Of a stretch of DNA of 64,000 nt, positions 53,211 through 63,379 are shown in pieces. The translations under genes were made by a program, and so were the position numbers. The number at the start of each line of letters is the position of its first letter. The stretch's first letter is position 1. Below the pieces are notes generated by a model. The model had not been told where the DNA came from and searched no databases. It saw only the letters and a list, made by a program, of their open reading frames with translations. The DNA lies in NCBI GenBank assembly GCA_014281115.1, contig JACONQ010000012.1:2542001-2606000 (forward strand). Direction: 5' to 3'. The stretch is from Laburnicola sp. R22_1 (Eukaryota > Ascomycota > Dothideomycetes > Pleosporales > Didymosphaeriaceae).

Positions 53211-55994
53211 CTACTCATTCATGCAGTCCAGTGAACCTATCTGCGGGTGCTGCGTACACCAAGCTGTGCAACGGCGTCCTTCTTGTCGGCACTCGCACCA
53301 TTCGTCACAGTCCTGCTGTGGACAATCACAGCCCAAGTCTCTAAGACTCGACACCGCCTCGTCAAACTTACGTAAGAAGGTCACCTTCGGAACGCTTCCT
53401 CGGAAACGATTGGGCTGCTCTTTGACGAGTTTTTCCAACTCCCCAATGATGTCAGGAAGTTGGTAAGCAATAGCTTCGTTAGTTGTTGCCTGATTCTTGC
53501 AGATCCAGCGGACAGATTCCAGTGTCTGGACGATGTTAAGCTCATCCCAAAGCATTCCTCCTTCCATCAAGCAGTTTACAGGTGAATGCACAGCATGTAC
53601 AACCCTCAGTCCCGGAGGCAGTAATAGAACGTCGTCCTGCTCGAGGAGGAGGAGTCTTTGCTTTCCGTTCGGAACCCAATTACACCCAGACATCGCAAAC
53701 GTGTCCCACTGGGATTCCATATCCTCCTGCGGAATAATCATCCAGAACTTCGCGCCGGCGAGGTTCCTCATCCATGTACCACACAGGCTATCAAGGTGTG
53801 GCCCAGAGAAGGCACCCGCAAGCCCAAGGATACTGACGCTGGTATAGCTAGCTACATCGACTGGCGTTGATGTGATACGTTTACCAAGAGTGCGGCCTTC
53901 AGCTCTTCCAAGGAGACTCTGAAGTAAGCGAAAGCGGAAGAGCATTGTAAAAAGCGGCTGATGACATTTAGTGAGATTGCGCAGATTTAGAGCATTGACG
54001 CCTTCAAGGCGGTTGGTTCGTATGCCGGTCACGAAGTCGTCAACAGGTATGGACGCCGGCTGGAAGTCATCGAGCTTTCTAACATCAATGACAGCACCAC
54101 TTGGCGCATCTTGGAGCAGAGAAGCTACGTCGTCAATAGTATGCATTCCAGAATCCATGAACTTCTCCTTTATCACGATCGGCTTGTGAAAGATCTGGCC
54201 CTTTCGAGCAGCCACAAGGAATTCGTCAGAGGTATAGTAGTGCACTTCGGCTTCACCAGCCGAGAGTGCACTGCCACGAGGCAGTTCACCATTCGAGTGC
54301 GTCCAAACCGAGGCCCATTTCGTGTCTGGGTTAAACCATTGCGCACGACACTTTTGTTGCTGCGAAGCGCCTCTGTGACGTGCCTCATTGACAAGCTTTG
54401 TTGCATAGTCCTTGAGCAGATCGTGATATCGTGTTTGGAGGACTCCTTCCATGGTCGGACGGTCATGGGCAAACGAAGGCGACACAATCGTAGAGTCCAA
54501 ACACTCGGACTGCTGCCCTCTTCGTCGCTTCGCTGGGCCACTGCGCAGATTGAGCATTCCAACCGTAGGCCGGCGATGAGTGAAGGCCTCTGCCCATGCT
54601 TCTCCTCGCTGTATATTTGCCGGGACAACTGGCGTACTTGGGACGAAGGGCGCTGGAGTCTCACGCGTTGGATCATCCATGTCGATGTCTCTGGTCGAGT
54701 GAAAGTCCGAATTGGACTCGGATTCCATGCCTGGGTCAGATTGAGTCTCGCTTTGAGATCCTCGAGAGACGGTGCTACCGGTCTGCGATGTATCTGGCGT
54801 AGTGACATTGGCGTGTAGTGGATATCCGTCTCGTGACGCCATCCCAGCATCACTCTCAGAATCATTGAACTCCGATACCTGCAGGGGAGAGGGATCATGA
54901 TCGTAACGATGCCAGCCATGGTGAAGACTGATGGGTTCGCTAAGCCTTGAGAGATTCTCGCCCGGAGTGCGGCTGCTGTCCGGAGATGCACCCATGAATG
55001 GATCGAATTGAAAATCAAATACAGAGTCCAATGCTTGAGATGTCCCAATTGGGAGTTCATGCAAGTCAAGACCGAGAGCACGTGGGCCCTCTATAAGAGA
55101 CGTTGACTCGCCTGAAATTGGGAAAGTAGTCCAGGGAGTATTTGCAGGCTGGCTAGATGGCGACCTCGACTGTCGCATGGAAGGAGCATCCCGTGGCGTG
55201 GAGCATGTTTGAAGATGGGTTTGTTGAGAGAATCCTCGGTCACGGGCGATAAGAACACCATAGCGATCTTCCTGCAGGAGGTATGAACGGAAGTGGTTCG
55301 GTCGGAGCTGACTCAGCCATGCGCCCCCGGGTTCCAGAGAAAACTGTCCGCTCTCATCCGTCAGCCATGGATCAATTTCATCGCGAGTCGGTGTTGTCGA
55401 TGCTAAAGCGGACAGGGCAAGATCCCGACTCAATTGTATTGTTGCCTCGTTGAGCGTTTTCGTCCGGCCGTCCTTAATGGCTTGACGATGTCGGTCGAGC
55501 AGGACGCTATTAAGCCGCGGGCAGAAGTCCTCAGTGAAACGAGGATATCTTATGGCACAGGCTCGAAGAGCGTACATCTGCGTCTGTCCCACCTTGTCCC
55601 AGCCATAGTGGAGAAGGAGCTGTGGAGACCAGAGCGCTGCGACGACAAGATAATTACGGAGGCGGTTGGCTTCACGATATGCTTTTTTACGCTTCTCCCC
55701 GTCCTCTTCGATTGACTTGGCAAGCGATATAAGCTCTTGCCAATGTGAATCGACGTCCAACGCATCGGGACACGCGATTCGTGCGACAGTGCTCAATGCC
55801 GTCACGCGAGCGTCAACTTGTCCACGTTGAAGAAGCAAGTCATCGCGAAGCTTTGCGTAGGCGGAGGCAGGCGCGCGGTTTGACCAGGAATGATGGAGTT
55901 GGGTGAGAAAGTTGCGCGCTTCGTTGTCCAAGCTCAAAATGACGCTGCTATCCGTCGTCGTGCCGTTGTCGATTTCGGGCTCGGTCGCGGGCAT
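53211..55994 (-). CDS. JmjC-domain protein with C-terminal cysteine cluster, intact
   Basis: An uninterrupted frame (927 codons from ATG 55994; 969 if read from 56120 through an 18-bp repeat). The N-terminal third is helical, the middle is serine-rich and probably disordered. Near the C-terminus is a cupin-like JmjC fold with SGPHLDSLCGTWMRNLAGAK (HxD iron ligands and a lysine that may bind 2-oxoglutarate) and the distal histidine in GLRVVHAVHS. The last 40 residues form a Cys-rich cluster (CDCPQQDCDEWCECRQEGRR), probably zinc-binding. Such proteins are Fe(II)/2-oxoglutarate oxygenases, often histone or protein demethylases or hydroxylases acting in the nucleus; the substrate here is unknown. 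I prefer the 55994 start because the extra leader consists only of the tandem repeat. No RIP-like damage although it lies between transposons. Confidence 0.82.
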   Translation of the reverse strand: MPATEPEIDNGTTTDSSVILSLDNEARNFLTQLHHSWSNRAPASAYAKLRDDLLLQRGQVDARVTALSTVARIACPDALDVDSHWQELISLAKSIEEDGEKRKKAYREANRLRNYLVVAALWSPQLLLHYGWDKVGQTQMYALRACAIRYPRFTEDFCPRLNSVLLDRHRQAIKDGRTKTLNEATIQLSRDLALSALASTTPTRDEIDPWLTDESGQFSLEPGGAWLSQLRPNHFRSYLLQEDRYGVLIARDRGFSQQTHLQTCSTPRDAPSMRQSRSPSSQPANTPWTTFPISGESTSLIEGPRALGLDLHELPIGTSQALDSVFDFQFDPFMGASPDSSRTPGENLSRLSEPISLHHGWHRYDHDPSPLQVSEFNDSESDAGMASRDGYPLHANVTTPDTSQTGSTVSRGSQSETQSDPGMESESNSDFHSTRDIDMDDPTRETPAPFVPSTPVVPANIQRGEAWAEAFTHRRPTVGMLNLRSGPAKRRRGQQSECLDSTIVSPSFAHDRPTMEGVLQTRYHDLLKDYATKLVNEARHRGASQQQKCRAQWFNPDTKWASVWTHSNGELPRGSALSAGEAEVHYYTSDEFLVAARKGQIFHKPIVIKEKFMDSGMHTIDDVASLLQDAPSGAVIDVRKLDDFQPASIPVDDFVTGIRTNRLEGVNALNLRNLTKCHQPLFTMLFRFRLLQSLLGRAEGRTLGKRITSTPVDVASYTSVSILGLAGAFSGPHLDSLCGTWMRNLAGAKFWMIIPQEDMESQWDTFAMSGCNWVPNGKQRLLLLEQDDVLLLPPGLRVVHAVHSPVNCLMEGGMLWDELNIVQTLESVRWICKNQATTNEAIAYQLPDIIGELEKLVKEQPNRFRGSVPKVTFLRKFDEAVSSLRDLGCDCPQQDCDEWCECRQEGRRCTAWCTQHPQIGSLDCMNE

Positions 55995-56004
55995 GGCAGC
56001 AGGC

Positions 56005-56090
56005 CGACGGAGCGGGGACAGGTGGCGGAGCGGGGACAGGTGGCAGAGCGGGGACAGGTGGCGGAGCGGGGACAGGTGGCGGAGCGGGCC
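56005..56090. repeat. 18-bp tandem repeat, just over four units
   Basis: Units of TGGCGGAGCGGGGACAGG, directly before the JmjC start codon. If translated they would encode PLRHLS repeats; more likely they are in the 5' leader. Confidence 0.9.
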
Positions 56091-56099
56091 GAGGCTGAG

Positions 56100-56597
56100 C
56101 GGGGAAAGAACCTTATGCACGGACCAAGGGCAGAAATTTTTACGGGTGGCCCGTGCGATAGCAAGTTATCAACCTAAAGTAAAGGTAGCCAAACGTAGAG
56201 GGTACACACTAGAAGTTATAGTGTCTACGCTCATCAACATGGTCCACATCAAAACTTGAATCTCCGGTCCATCGTAAGCATAACTACGCCCCCAAAAACG
56301 CCGTACATGTACATATGTACAAAGTCCCTAACCTAGTTATACGCCCCGGGCGTACATGTAGGTAAGTAAGTTCTTGACGGTGCGGAGACCCATGGTAGGG
56401 CGTGACCCAATTTCTTTTGGGCGATAGAAGGATGATCACATGTAATACCCAGTTTATCCGGTAGCCCTCGGCGATTCTGAACATGTCGTTGGGTCCCCAA
56501 AGGGACTTGAGAGGTACCTGCTATTCGGTTGAATATAACTGACAAGAACATCTCAGGCCTATTGTCCCTACAGCCTGGACAGAGCGTCCTCGACATT
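56100..56597. other. Upstream of the JmjC gene, nothing conserved
   Basis: Short frames only. It probably contains the JmjC promoter. ACATGTACATATGTACA at about 56304-56320 is a partial palindrome. Confidence 0.4.
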
Positions 56598-57713
56598 TAA
56601 CAGGTCTTTGATCGCTTCACCAAGACCAAAGCTCGGAGAAAGTGGCGGCTACTAATCCTTAACGGCCATAGATCCCACGTAACAATAGACTTTATTAACT
56701 ACTGCAATCAGAACAAAATACTCCTAGCTATCTTTCCTCCTCATTCTACCCACACGCTGCAGCCGCTTAATGTAGTAATATTTAAGCCTCTCTCAACTGT
56801 GTACTCAAAGGAGCTTACAACACACCTTCACAATAGCTAGGGACTATCTGTGATCAAGAAGAGCGACTTTTTCCACCTGTTCTGGAAGGCCTAGACAAGC
56901 ACGTTCACTCAGGGGTTGATACTTAGGTCCTTTAAGGCAACAGGTATAGCACCTCTACAACCCAACGTCATCCTCCAGCGGTTTGCCAAGTCTTCTCCTA
57001 AGGCCTCTGATAGTAATTCAAGCTCTTCTTCAGTCTACTCTGGCAAGGATTGGCTCAAAATTGAGACTCTATTGCGCAGAGTTGCCAAGGATGAAGGTAG
57101 TAAGGAGCTGAGGAAGATCAGCCGCTCGCTCCACCATATCTCAGTTCAGAACTCTCTACTCTACCACGAGATAGCAGGCCTAAAAGAGGTTCTTAAGACT
57201 TAGAAGAAGCACACAAACAAGAGCAAGCCTCTTAACCTTCAGCATCGCAAGGAGTATCACGGTGGAGCTGTGTTCTGGTCTCCTCGCAAGGTAGAGCAAG
57301 CACGTCAACGTGAGCAAGTAAAACAACAGGAAGAAGAAGCAGAAGAGCTTAGAAAAGCAGAGATGGCTGAACTAAGGCACGCTAATAAGCTGTATAAGGA
57401 AAAGGTTGCTCAGGAGAAGCGTGAGCAGCAGGTGAGGGAGAAGGAAGAGCGAGACCGGCTGAAAGCTGTGAAGGTCCAGGAGGTAGCTGAACGCAAGGCA
57501 GAACGAGAGCGTCAGAAGCAAGCCCGTGACGCTCAGAAAGCTATACAATTATCCCAAAAAGGCAAGCGCACAGCTTTACAAGCTTCTGCAGTTAAAAAGA
57601 AGCCTGCGCGTCGTGCTGTGGGTGCTCGTAGTCATCCAAAGCCTGCGACGCCTCCTCCGCCAGCTCGCACTCACACCACCCGCAGCGGCCGCACCGCCAC
57701 GTTATATAATTAA
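56598..57713 (+). pseudogene. Pogo transposase 3' half with catalytic D-to-N changes
   Basis: Reads QVFDRFTKTKARRKWRLLIL, NGHRSHVTIDFINYCN, FPPHSTHTLQPLNVVIFKPL and so on to the coiled-coil C-terminus ending THTTRSGRTATLYN at 57713. Two residues that are catalytic aspartates in the full-length copies are asparagine here (LNGHRSH and LQPLN), each a single G-to-A change. TAG codons interrupt the frame after HLHNS, after FWKA and after VLKT. All changes fit RIP on the opposite strand. Confidence 0.88.
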
Positions 57714-57873
57714 TTTATATAGAGGTCTTTGTCGCATAGGTATATAGAACAAGCCACCACGTTTTTATATATTATCAACTATTGTATGTGGCTCTACAGC
57801 CTCATTTTTGGTGGCTCAATATTTGGTGGTTCGGCGCATTGACTGAATCCGCGCATTGAGTGCACGGACACGG
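56598..57873 (+). mobile_element. 5'-truncated pogo element (copy C)
   Basis: The segment starts inside the transposase core and runs to a terminal repeat ending CACGGACACGG at 57873, followed by TA (57874-57875). The 3'-untranslated words (GGCTCTACAGCCTCATTTTT) match the other pogo copies. The 5' half is missing. Confidence 0.85.
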
Positions 57874-57952
57874 TACCGTACAGTGCTTAGCAAATGCGGT
57901 TGCAAGCGTGGTTCGCTTACTGTAGACGCCGGGAACTGTGTCGTTTAGTTTC

Positions 57953-58002
57953 GCGCACAAGCCCACCTGGGAAGCGTAAGCTGCTTACTGGTAAGCAGAC
58001 GC
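57953..58002 (+). repeat. 50-bp perfect direct repeat, copy 1
   Basis: Identical to 58695-58744. Contains the hairpin CTGCTTAC-TG-GTAAGCAG. Confidence 0.92.
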
Positions 58003-58694
58003 GCCACTGCGGCATGGTTCTTGTCACGACAGCCTTGCGCGGAGCCGACGAATCCTCCAAAGTGCTTACGCTGACGTCCCAGCCCCGTCTCGATCAATCT
58101 CGCATGTATTACGGGATCAGGTCCAGTTCGCAGTCGATCGGTCACGCTTGATTGCCTGACGAGCCTGGTGCTGACCGGGTGAAGCACTTTGACAGGTATG
58201 CAACGCTCTACGCGCACGCAGCCTATACTACCCCATTCTGGGCATCGTCAGCAGCCTTGCTGCGCCTAGACGTCGTGGGCCTAGTTCATACGTTCAATCG
58301 ATCCTGTTCCTCTGCATCTCTACGACTGGGTGTTCAAGCTCGACAGCTGGTTCTCTGCATTCTTCGGAGTACGCGGAAGAAATGGTAGACATAACGCCAT
58401 GTTTCCGGCGGTGATGCTGGAGGAACGAGAGAAGTACGCCGATAAAGAAGATTGCTATTGCCACTGCGACAAGTCCTCTACACGTCTTTGCTCCCACTTC
58501 TAGGCTTCTACCCCTGTTGATCGTCGAATCGAGGCTTATGCATGCATAAGAACCATGCTATTATGCTGCACCTTGTCCCGTAGGATGCGCGGCACAGCTG
58601 CTTGCAGGAGGCTTGCCTACCCTTGTCTACACTACGGCGTATACGGAAGGTGGATGAAGCAAGCGCAGTCCGCGTGAGATGCCGGCTTAACTTT

Positions 58695-58744
58695 GCGCAC
58701 AAGCCCACCTGGGAAGCGTAAGCTGCTTACTGGTAAGCAGACGC
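58695..58744 (+). repeat. 50-bp perfect direct repeat, copy 2
   Basis: Identical to 57953-58002. Lies 20 bp before the pogo target site at 58764. Confidence 0.92.
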
Positions 58745-60195
58745 CCGGCCTAATGAGCATGAATACCGTGCCCGTGCGCGCAGCGACCCACGTCGCGCAA
58801 CGATCCACGAACACCAAAACACCAGACACATCCTAAACTTCAACGCGTCGTAACTCTACCACTATGGCACCAATTGATGACGCGCTTGCAGCAATCGAAT
58901 CGTTGGAACCAGGAGAACACTTCTCATATAGGGCAATTGCTCGTCAGTTTAATGTGCCGCACAGTACGCTGTCCCGAAGACACCAAGGTCGTCAGCGCCC
59001 ACGGGAAGCTAAGGATACCGATCAACACAAACTCAACCTACAGCAAGAGTTAGAGCTTGTAAGCTATATTAAAGACCTTACAAAAAGAGGACTGCCTCCT
59101 ACAAGAGAGATGATACAAAATTTCGCATCCTCGATAGCCACAGAGCCCGTGAGCGACGCTTGGGTTACCCGCTTTCTTGACTGACATGGCCACTATCTCA
59201 TCTCCAAATGGACATCTGGAATTGACTCTCTCCGCCACAACGCTGATTCAAACATTAAGTATAAGCTATACTTTGACTTGCTACATCAGAAGATAAAGCA
59301 GTACGACATACAGCCGCGCCACACCTATAATATGGACGAGAAGGGCTTCATAATAGGTATAACAGGACGCTTAAAACGAGTGTTCAGTCGTCAGATGTGG
59401 GAGCGAAAAGAGGTGCAGGCGGCACTCCAAGATGGCTCTCGTGAATAGATCACCCTCTTAGCAGCTGTCTGCGCTGATGGGGAGGCTCTGCCGCCAGGTC
59501 TTGTCTATGCGGCTTCATCGGGGACACTGCAATCGAGCTGGGTGGCCGACATTAAAGCCGGGAAACACGAGGTCTTTGTGGCTTCATCTCCCTCAGGTTG
59601 GAGTAACAACGACGTTGGGTTAGCATGGCTTGAACAGGTCTTTGATCGCTGCACAAAGCAGAAAGCGCGACGAGCATGGCGACTCCTCATCCTTGACGGC
59701 CATAGGAGCCACTTAACGCAAGATTTTATCGACTACTGCGACTCACATCGCATACTCCTAGCTGTGTTTACCCCTCACTCCACCCATACGCTTCAACCTC
59801 TCGACGTAGTCCTGTTTAAACCTCTCTCCACCGCCTACTCTAAGGAGCTGTCCACCCACCTCCAGAGGAGCCAAGGGCTAGTACCAGTTAAGAAGGGAGA
59901 CTTCTTCCCACTGTTCTGGAGAGCGTGGGAGTCCTCCTTTAAGACAGAGACTATCCTCAAGTCGTTTGAAGCTACTGGTATATGGCCTATGGACCCAGAG
60001 GTTATACTTAAACGCTTCACCCAGGAGGAGTCTAAGGAGCAGGATAAAGATAAAGCAGGTCCTTCAGCTCTCAAGGAGAGCGACTGGCGTCAGATGGACC
60101 GTCTTGTACGCTCTGCTGTGAAGGATGAAGGCGCAAAGGAGTCAAAGCAGCTAAGTCTCTCTCTCCACCAACTCCAGGTCCAAAACGAGCTACTA

Positions 60196-62120
60196 AGTCG
60201 GGTGGGGTAGTTTCCGACACCGGGTAGTTTCCGACACCCCGCAAAATTTCGCCGCTGCCACCACTTGGGTTGCGAATATGCTCACAACTTTATTAAATAG
60301 ATTTGTAAAAATATAAAAAAATCGTATTCGAAGTATTTAATCGCTTTCTTCATCTATGCTTAAATTACGATCAAGATATCGTTGTGTTCGTTGTCGTTCT
60401 CGCGCCGAACGTCGAACTAATAGCTGCTCCGCTTCCTCTTCAGAGCTACTTTCCTCCTCTATAATAATGACCTTCTGCGATGCGTTTCTCACTTTGCGAA
60501 CACGTTGAGAGGGCACCCGATTAGCCTGCGAGAGAACTTCTGCAAGACTTGCGAAGCGTTCGTTTGGATCAATTGCGACTTTGCGGCGTTTTAGCGGATT
60601 TGCTTGATTAACCTGCTCGCGTAAGGAAGCAATCTTATAATTTTTTGTGGTGACCTCTATTAAGGTACGGTCAAATGCCTTAGCGGTAAGCCGAACACAT
60701 CGTCGTATAGTTGGTGAGAAGCTCTTTTTAGAAAATAGCTTTACAACATCGCTGCCACGTTTTGGCGTCCTGATATCCTTAGTAGAAGAGGGTGGTGTTG
60801 ACGGCCGTTTGCGCACCACTACCCAGCGAGAACCCAAGGGCTTCCTCACGTTCTTAGGGTACAGCCCTGTTGCTTTCTACCCAGATCGGACACACTGCTC
60901 TCGAAGGCCGATTTTACGCGCTTCTGCATAAAATTCGAGAAACTTGGCCTTCCCAAGCTTCGTTGCATCTGTCTTAGCCCCATACTCGCCAACGAAGCGC
61001 CAATACGCCACCTTTAGGCTGGAGAAACAACTAAGATCTAAAGGCTGGAGTATATGTGAAGTATGGGCAGGGATAAAGAGCAAGTGGACATTATTTATGT
61101 AACATGCAGTTATAAATTCGTCTAAGGTATGACTGCCATGGCCGTTAATAATGAGCAACCGTGTCTCAGACGGATTGTCAGGCTCAGTCTGGGGCAAGAA
61201 CACCTTCTCCAGCCACTCGACAGCAATATTATTACTTGTCCACCTATTTTGCGAGAAGGTAACATGCTAGCGAGGATGTTGAGTCAAAAACTCCTTCTTA
61301 AACCACTGCTCCTGGATGCTCTTAGCCTTGAAGATGACCAAAGGTTTAAGAACGACGCCGAGCGTAGAGATACACTCTACTACAGAGGTCTAAGTACGGG
61401 CATTTATTGTCTTAACTGGTACAGCATTAGGGTTCTCTTGCGAGGAGCCTATGACAAGCCTATTAACTCCCTGGCCCTTTATAATACCGCCCTTGTCGGC
61501 GTTGTACCTGTGTCGGGGGGGAATCCAGGTCACGGTCTCGTACAGGTCGAATATTTGCCTGATACTTTCAGGAGTGGCCGCATTTATGCGTTCCTAGCTA
61601 GTCCGGCGGCCTAACTTTGACTTAATGGCTGGGCGGCGTCTTATGAATTGACTAGTCCACTCCTTCCCTAGGTTCTTGTGGTCACCCTCTTGCTTGAGAA
61701 CGGCCGTTGCGATGGCTCGCACTTGCGCATGGGTTGGCGCGTAACCAAGGGCTTCTTGACGGAGAATCCAGCGCTCTAGATGCTCTTCTTAAATAACTAA
61801 AAGCCGCTGTGCACTGTTGTAGGCATGCAGGTGGGGTTAGGCACTATTAAAGCGGCCGCGAAGAGTGTTGCGTGGTACCCTATGTTGAGTAGTAGCAGTG
61901 GCCAAAGCGACCCCAGATTTGAGGTCTGCAAGTGCGTTCTGGACATCTCCTTCTGTGTATCTAGCTATTCGAAGTTAGAGAAAACGATGCAAAAGGAAAA
62001 ATTGAAATTAATGAAGAATTAAGGTTGTAAGAATTATTTTTCGGTCAGCGTGCATGGTGGGGGAGCGCGATTGCGGGGCTGTCGGAAACTACCCGGTGTC
62101 GGAAACTACCCCACCCGACT
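60196..62120 (-). mobile_element. Nested pogo-type element (copy E, different family)
   Basis: Ends AGTCGGGTGGGGTAGTTTCC and the inverted GGAAACTACCCCACCCGACT, each containing the unit GTAGTTTCCGACACC twice. TA is duplicated at 60194-60195 and 62121-62122. Length 1925 bp. It is inserted in the transposase gene of copy D. The terminal repeats are perfect over at least 35 bp, so the insertion is recent. Confidence 0.93.
60337..61850 (-). pseudogene. Transposase of nested element E, DDE_1 type, broken
   Basis: The minus strand encodes APTHAQVRAIATAVLKQEGD and KEWTSQFIRRRPAIKSKLGR (CENP-B-type DNA binding), then YNADKGGIIKGQG (first acid region). Next are LLIINGHGSHTLDEFITACY (the second catalytic aspartate appears as asparagine) and FIPAHTSHILQPLDLSCFSS (third acid present). 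The C-terminal half (60849-60337) is basic, ending with an acidic/arginine-rich tail. Stops occur near 61640, 61435, 61263 and after EQCVRSG at 60877. The D-to-N change and the stops fit G-to-A or C-to-T changes. Confidence 0.85.
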
Positions 62121-62816
62121 TATACCATAAGAACAACGGGCTAAGAGAGGCGCTTACTGCTAAGGAGAAGCATAAGAAGCGTGGCAAACCTCTTGACTTG
62201 CAGCAGCGAGAGGAGTATCATAGAGGAGCTGTCTTCTGGTCTCCGCGCAAGATCAGAGAGGCACGAGCACGAGAGACAGTAAAGCAGAGAGAGGAGCATG
62301 AGGAGCAGCTTGCAAAGGCTAACAGGAAGGAGCTCGCTGCTGCTGCCAAGCTCTATAGAGAGCAGCAGGCTCAGGAGAGACGTGTGGCGAGAGAGGCAGC
62401 CAAGGTGGTGAGGGAGAGGGAGAAGGCCGAGAAAGAGGCCGCGCGCGCTGCTCGAATCGAAGCCCAAAACACCAAGAGAGCATCTCAAACTGCCCAAAAG
62501 GGTAAGCGCAAAACTTCAGGTCCTCCTCCATCAAAGCATAAGCGCCAGAGACGCAGTGGCGGCTCTGCAGCTGTCGCGGCGTCCCCAGAAGCTGCACCAG
62601 CTGCTCCACCTAAAGTCAACTCTCGTGGCCGCACCATCAACCTTCCGCGTAAATATAAATAGTACAAATTGATCGCAAGCGTTACTTTATTACTCCACTA
62701 AGAAATCTCGTAATAATAGCTATTGTAGCTGTTGCAATAACCTCATCTTTGAAGTGGTAAGCATGTTGTTCCTCGGGCGTCGCGCGACTCCGGGCGCCGC
62801 GCGCACGGACACGGTA

Positions 62817-63008
62817 GGCCACGGGCGCCGCCAACGTGCAGTAACTGTCACGTTCAAGGACACAAGATGACTCAGTGTACTATTAGATAGCGCATATCAA
62901 ATATATCGATTACTTTACTCTATATATTGTATTGTTGCTAAGCTATCGTCAAAAAAGGGGTGCGCGTTTTGGTGGGGTGGCCGGCTTACTGATGTGACAC
63001 GTTATCGG
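62817..63008. other. Spacer with a terminal-repeat-like word
   Basis: At about 62955-62985 GGTGCGCGTTTTGGTGGGGT and GGCCGGC resemble the terminal repeat of the RIP-degraded element at 36945/38925 (about 24 of 27 positions). Only one end is seen. Confidence 0.4.
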
Positions 63009-63289
63009 TGCTATGCAGAATACCGTCCCGACCCATCCGCCTAGCGAATCGGAGGCAAGAATATCCATTTTCTTCTATATCTCCTTAATTACTCGATAAG
63101 AAGTTCTAAAAGTTTTATATAGTATAGATATGAACTGATTCTATACTCCACTAAGTTTTTGAAGTTTATTATTAAGGGGTCATAGAGGTATATAGCTTTA
63201 AAAATTAGACCAGGCCAGCTATACTAGAATCTACTCAGTCGTGCCTTAATATACGCAGGAAGAGGGTCGGGACGGTATTCTGCACAGCA
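63009..63289. mobile_element. MITE-like inverted repeat, 281 bp
   Basis: 26-bp inverted ends (63009-63034 and 63264-63289, one mismatch; core GCAGAATACCGTCCCGACCC) around an AT-rich core without coding potential. No clear target duplication, so the superfamily is uncertain. Confidence 0.6.
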
Positions 63290-63379
63290 TAATATATCTG
63301 GCCGATCTGGCCTAAAACCAGTACAACCAACTTTTTACTCCACTACCATCACTTTCTAGAGTCGGTTTTAAGCAAGGGC

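Larger units (their letters stand above)
57876..58763. other. Spacer between two pogo copies
   Basis: Framed by a perfect 50-bp direct repeat (57953-58002 and 58695-58744). Inside are short frames only, for example one near 58318-58503 with FKLDSWFSAFFGVRGRNG, a likely gene relic. Confidence 0.4.
58864..62662 (+). pseudogene. Pogo transposase of copy D: two nonsense codons and a nested element
   Basis: Starts MAPIDDALAAIESLEPGEHF with a helix-turn-helix, then the CENP-B region. The DDE_1 acids lie in YNMDEKGF, LILDGHRSH and LQPLDVVLF. TGA at 59185-59187 (fits CGA) and TAG at 59446-59448 (fits TGG) break the first half. The frame is then split at 60195 by the nested element and resumes at 62123 exactly in register. 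It ends with the coiled coil (GAVFWSPRKIREARARETVK) and NLPRKYK at 62662. The combined length of 624 codons equals that of copy A within one codon. All three catalytic acids remain. Confidence 0.92.
58766..62814 (+). mobile_element. Full-length pogo element (copy D) interrupted by a second pogo-type element
   Basis: Left terminal repeat CCGTGCCCGTGCGCGCAGCG and its imperfect inverse at the right end, each about 47 bp, flanked by TA (58764-58765 and 62815-62816). Without the nested insertion (60196-62120) and one TA the element is about 2.1 kb, the same size as copy A. It carries a single transposase frame on the plus strand. Confidence 0.92.
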
